Assembly (NCBI GenBank): GCA_023151145.1
Contig: JAKLJM010000093.1
Coordinates: forward strand, 1-7,772
DNA length: 7,772 bases
Source of the DNA: Bacteriovoracaceae bacterium
Lineage (GTDB): Bacteria > Bdellovibrionota > Bacteriovoracia > Bacteriovoracales > Bacteriovoracaceae
Direction: 5' to 3'
Position numbers and translations under genes: made by a program. Below the pieces are notes generated by a model. That model worked only from the letters and a program-made list of their open reading frames with translations, had not been told where the DNA came from and ran no database searches. Positions 5,272 through 7,772 of the stretch are shown here, piece by piece; position 1 is the stretch's first letter; every line of letters starts with the position of its first letter.

Positions 5272-5354
5272 TGGTGCCCAAAGAGGGACTCGAACCCCCA
5301 CGCGTGAGCGCCAGATCCTAAGTCTGGTGTGTCTACCAATTCCACCATTTGGGC
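5272..5354 (-). tRNA. tRNA-Leu, anticodon UAG
   Basis: Read on the minus strand, the gene starts GCCCAAA and ends TTTGGGC-A-CCA, giving a seven-base-pair acceptor stem and an encoded CCA (83 bases in all). The D arm reads TGGTGGAATTGGTAGACAC, typical of bacterial tRNA-Leu. The anticodon stem CCAGA/TCTGG holds the loop CTTAGGA with anticodon TAG (5320-5318). A variable arm with a CGC/GCG stem marks it as a class II tRNA. The T arm has a TTCGAGT loop between GGGGG and CCCTC. It reads CUA and, by wobble, other CUN codons. It has its own promoter and terminator and is probably a single-tRNA unit. The plus-strand frame across it (5105-5368) is spurious. Confidence 0.97.
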
Positions 5355-5366
5355 GCGTGTCCGAGT

Positions 5367-5395
5367 AATATAATGGGTTCACTGAACTTTGACAA
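5367..5395 (-). promoter_or_regulatory. Sigma70-like promoter of tRNA-Leu
   Basis: On the minus strand TTGTCA (5395-5390) is followed after exactly 17 bases by TATATT (5372-5367). This is a near-consensus -35/-10 pair. Initiation about seven bases further on leaves a leader of only about six bases before the mature tRNA 5' end at 5354. The spacer contains an 11-base dyad GTTCA-C-TGAAC (5377-5387) of unknown meaning. The promoter begins within 15 bases of the stop codon of the upstream coiled-coil gene, and no terminator is seen between them, so some read-through into the tRNA is possible. Confidence 0.78.
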
Positions 5396-5402
5396 GAAAA
5401 TA

Positions 5403-7763
5403 TTAAGATGCTTTTGCTCTTTCTAAGGTCGCCATTTTACGCTCAAGTTCTTGAATTTTAACGACTAATAAGGAGTTCTCATTCTTTAGTTTTAAAACTT
5501 CCTTCTTCTTTTCTGCTACTTCTTGAATAGCCTCTTGAGTCTTCTGATTTGCTACTTCGACTTGTCGATGAGCGACTTCGACGTTCTTAGCTGATCCACC
5601 TTTCTTACGGGCCAAATCATCATTTTGAACTGATAGTAGTTTCATCTTCTGTTCTAGTTTTTTGAATTCAATATTCTGAATACGAATATGATCTTCTAAT
5701 CCTTTTTTATCGTTTGCTAGGGCTTGGATCAAGGCTTCTTTTTTAATATTATCCTGAGTTGATGTAGGTGCATGCGGGTCTAACTTTCCAAGGGCCTCTT
5801 CTTCTTGTTTTAAAACTTTTTCACGAAGAACATGAATCTCAAAGTCTAATTTAGATTTCTCGTCTTTGAATTTATTAAGAATTGACTGTGATAAATTCAC
5901 TTGGTTTTTTAAATGTTCAATTTCTTTTTCTTTTTTCTGCATAAATTCAGCATCATGTTTATCCATGTTATCATTCATTATTTGCAGCTTTTTGAGTGCT
6001 AAATCTAATTTTGATTTATATGTTCTATTTTCTAAACTTAAGACATCAACTTTTCTTTTTAACTCAGTCTCTACACTTAAAGATGAATCTGATTTATTTT
6101 TTTCAATTTTATCTTTAAGACTCTCAATAGTTTTATCTTTCTCTTTAATAACTCCATCGATATCTTCTCTGAATTTTTTGAAAACTTTTTCTTTATTGGC
6201 TAAATTTTGCTTGGTTTTTTCTAATTCAACATGAAATAGCTGAAGTGACAAATCCCCTGTTGGTAAAGGATCTGATTTTTTAGCATTTTCAGCACGTAAT
6301 TTTACAATTTCTGCTTTCATGCCATCCATAACACGTTTCATTTTTTTAAACTGTTCTTCTAATTTAGTATTTTGCACTAAAACAGTTTTTTGATACGTTC
6401 CAACTTCATTACTTTCGACAGTGTTTCTAAGCTCATCAATTCTTTTAACAACCATGTCGCCAGATGCTTCAGCAACAAAACCTTTTACGACATAACGAGC
6501 TTCTTCTTCAGTGACACCTAAACTTCCAGCTACGACTCTTACATAATCATCTTCTGCTACGTCGCGACCTGAAGACTTAATTTTTATGACTTCATCTTTT
6601 AAAGCTTCATTTAATTGAGATTTTTTAACTTCCCATTTTTCATCATCGTTCAAATCTTCATAGTTAGCTTTGATTTTTATTAGTTCATCTTTATCTTTTT
6701 CTAGCCAGCCTTTGATTTTACTTATTTCTTCGTTAAACTCTTTACCACCTTGAACAGTGATAATTTCAACGACTTCTTCGATGTTTTTACCTGAAACAAT
6801 TCGTTGAATCTCTTCAACTTTCTCCAAGAACCCCTGGCTGTTAATATCACTTAAAGCTTCTGTCACTTCTTGGTAAACTTTTTGATTTTTAACTAAAATA
6901 CAAATGAGATCTTTAATTTCTTGAGAAAGATCTTGAATAACCTCTTGGCGAGGGTAGTGTTTTAAATAATCAATAACTTCTTCATTAGTTAAATTCTGAT
7001 CTTCTTTATCTGATCCTTCTCTAATTCTAAAATTCTTAATAAACAATGCAAACTTTCGAGCTTGAGCAAATGAAACCTTTGCTCTTTCTTCGTCAAATCC
7101 TAGGTCTTTTCTGTTACTTGGAAGCGATTGATCTGAAACAGAAATACCAACTTGAGTCACTGGTTGATAGTCTGGAAACTGACTGCTAGCTAAAGTTGTT
7201 TCTTCTCCAGGAGTTTTAGGATAACTCGTAGGAGTTACATTCGCTTCTCTGGATTTTAAGCTAATTTCATCTGAAAACCTAAAACCACCGAGTCTTAATA
7301 AGTTTTTTGAATTAAAGTAGCTTGTAATGATTAATCTATTTGTTTTTTGGACAAATGTTATATCAGTAAAGTCTGAATCTTCTAAAGCCAATATAAAATC
7401 TCGAGTCAAAAATTGTTTCGACTCATTTTCATCTTTTCCTAAAATGGCCCTCAATATACCAATATCTTTTTTTAGAATCGGTAATTGAATTTGAAAAATC
7501 ATGCCATCATCATTTTGTGCCATTTCACACTCTAAAGGTGTAAAATGCTCTTTAACTGCAAAATAGCTTACAAATTGAAACAAATGGTAAAGAGATCGAT
7601 GAATCGACAAGTAATTAAAAATCTTTTGGCTTGAGTTCTCAACCAAACGATCAATATAACTTCCAACTTGAAAATACTGACTAATCTTGAAACTATCAAC
7701 TGGAAGCTCAAAAACATCAGATAGATTGCTTAGTCCCTTTTCTCCTATAAAGATAGCGGCCAT
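5403..7763 (-). CDS. Large coiled-coil protein of unknown function with unrecognised N-terminal domain
   Basis: I do not recognise this 786-residue protein. Residues 1-170 look globular (mixed hydrophobic alpha/beta, e.g. I-F-Q-I-Q-L-P-I-L and I-T-F-V-Q-K-T-N-R-L-I-I-T-S-Y-F), without a signal peptide or transmembrane segment. Residues about 173-222 are a Ser/Thr/Pro-rich probable linker. Residues about 226-450 are helical and acidic. They include T-N-E-E-V-I-D-Y-L-K (259-268) and a compact V-A-E-D-D-Y-V-R-V-V-A-G-S-L-G-V-T-E-E (402-420). From about 460 to 782 the protein is Lys/Glu/Leu-rich coiled coil, with breaks near 496-504 and 655-670 (P-H-A-P-T). A cytoplasmic scaffold, cytoskeletal or gliding/motility-related role is possible, but nothing in the sequence decides it. 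The ATG at 7763 has GGA-AAG-AG just before it; the frame is still open to the window edge, so an upstream start cannot be excluded. Plus-strand frames inside it, such as 5866-6234, are shadows. Confidence 0.85.
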   Translation of the reverse strand: MAAIFIGEKGLSNLSDVFELPVDSFKISQYFQVGSYIDRLVENSSQKIFNYLSIHRSLYHLFQFVSYFAVKEHFTPLECEMAQNDDGMIFQIQLPILKKDIGILRAILGKDENESKQFLTRDFILALEDSDFTDITFVQKTNRLIITSYFNSKNLLRLGGFRFSDEISLKSREANVTPTSYPKTPGEETTLASSQFPDYQPVTQVGISVSDQSLPSNRKDLGFDEERAKVSFAQARKFALFIKNFRIREGSDKEDQNLTNEEVIDYLKHYPRQEVIQDLSQEIKDLICILVKNQKVYQEVTEALSDINSQGFLEKVEEIQRIVSGKNIEEVVEIITVQGGKEFNEEISKIKGWLEKDKDELIKIKANYEDLNDDEKWEVKKSQLNEALKDEVIKIKSSGRDVAEDDYVRVVAGSLGVTEEEARYVVKGFVAEASGDMVVKRIDELRNTVESNEVGTYQKTVLVQNTKLEEQFKKMKRVMDGMKAEIVKLRAENAKKSDPLPTGDLSLQLFHVELEKTKQNLANKEKVFKKFREDIDGVIKEKDKTIESLKDKIEKNKSDSSLSVETELKRKVDVLSLENRTYKSKLDLALKKLQIMNDNMDKHDAEFMQKKEKEIEHLKNQVNLSQSILNKFKDEKSKLDFEIHVLREKVLKQEEEALGKLDPHAPTSTQDNIKKEALIQALANDKKGLEDHIRIQNIEFKKLEQKMKLLSVQNDDLARKKGGSAKNVEVAHRQVEVANQKTQEAIQEVAEKKKEVLKLKNENSLLVVKIQELERKMATLERAKAS

Positions 7764-7772
7764 TCTCTTTCC

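Noticed and set aside
5105..5368. 87-residue plus-strand open frame containing R-G-T-R-T-P-T
   Set aside because: It is the antisense translation of the tRNA-Leu gene and its surroundings, a common artefact with no independent coding support.
5866..6234. 122-residue plus-strand frame rich in Phe, Ser and Leu
   Set aside because: It is the complement of Lys/Glu-rich coiled-coil codons in the large minus-strand gene; the hydrophobic look comes from reading those codons backwards.
1..7772. CRISPR array, insertion sequence, integrase or phage genes
   Set aside because: No spaced direct repeats, transposase or integrase motifs, or terminal inverted repeats were seen. The tRNA-Leu 3' end is not repeated elsewhere in the window, so there is no sign of an att-flanked island.

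Overview
The window is AT-rich, by eye about one third G+C, and tightly packed with overlapping genes. Start codons include GTG and TTG. No single gene fixes the taxon. The low G+C, a RegB/RegA-type two-component pair, a periplasmic CPC-type thioredoxin-fold protein and a long acidic coiled-coil protein together suggest a Gram-negative bacterium near the Bdellovibrionota (Bdellovibrio/Bacteriovorax-like). This is inference. Signal peptides, a lipobox and a probable outer-membrane beta-barrel support a Gram-negative envelope.

Layout. Bases 1-353 (+) are the 3' part of a MaoC/PhaJ-type (R)-enoyl-CoA hydratase. It converges on a two-component pair on the minus strand: a RegA/PrrA-like response regulator (350-880) and its membrane histidine kinase (877-2115), coupled by an ATGA overlap with the kinase gene first. 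A 141-base divergent regulatory region (2116-2256) separates this pair from a plus-strand operon of four envelope genes (2257-4451). These encode a secreted YtkA/FixH-like protein rich in His and Met, a periplasmic thioredoxin-fold protein with a CPC motif, a YtkA/FixH-like lipoprotein, and a probable outer-membrane beta-barrel whose mature N-terminus begins with a Cys-Cys-Gly-rich stretch. That operon converges, with a 29-base overlap, on a TruC-like pseudouridine synthase gene (4423-5193, -). Next come a Rho-independent terminator, a tRNA-Leu(UAG) gene with its own sigma70-like promoter (all on -), and a 786-residue coiled-coil protein of unknown function (5403-7763, -) near the right edge.

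How the genes may work together. In Rhodobacter-type genomes RegB/RegA is a redox-responsive regulator, and regB lies divergent from senC, which encodes a thioredoxin-fold, copper-related protein of the Sco family. Here a RegB/RegA-like pair is also divergent from an operon with a periplasmic thioredoxin-fold protein, flanked by two related His/Met-rich proteins that could bind metal. This suggests an envelope redox or copper-handling module controlled by the adjacent two-component system. The kinase, however, appears to lack both the quinone-contact heptapeptide and the redox-active cysteine of classical RegB, so its signal may differ. The module assignment is a hypothesis. The family calls rest on motifs read by eye.
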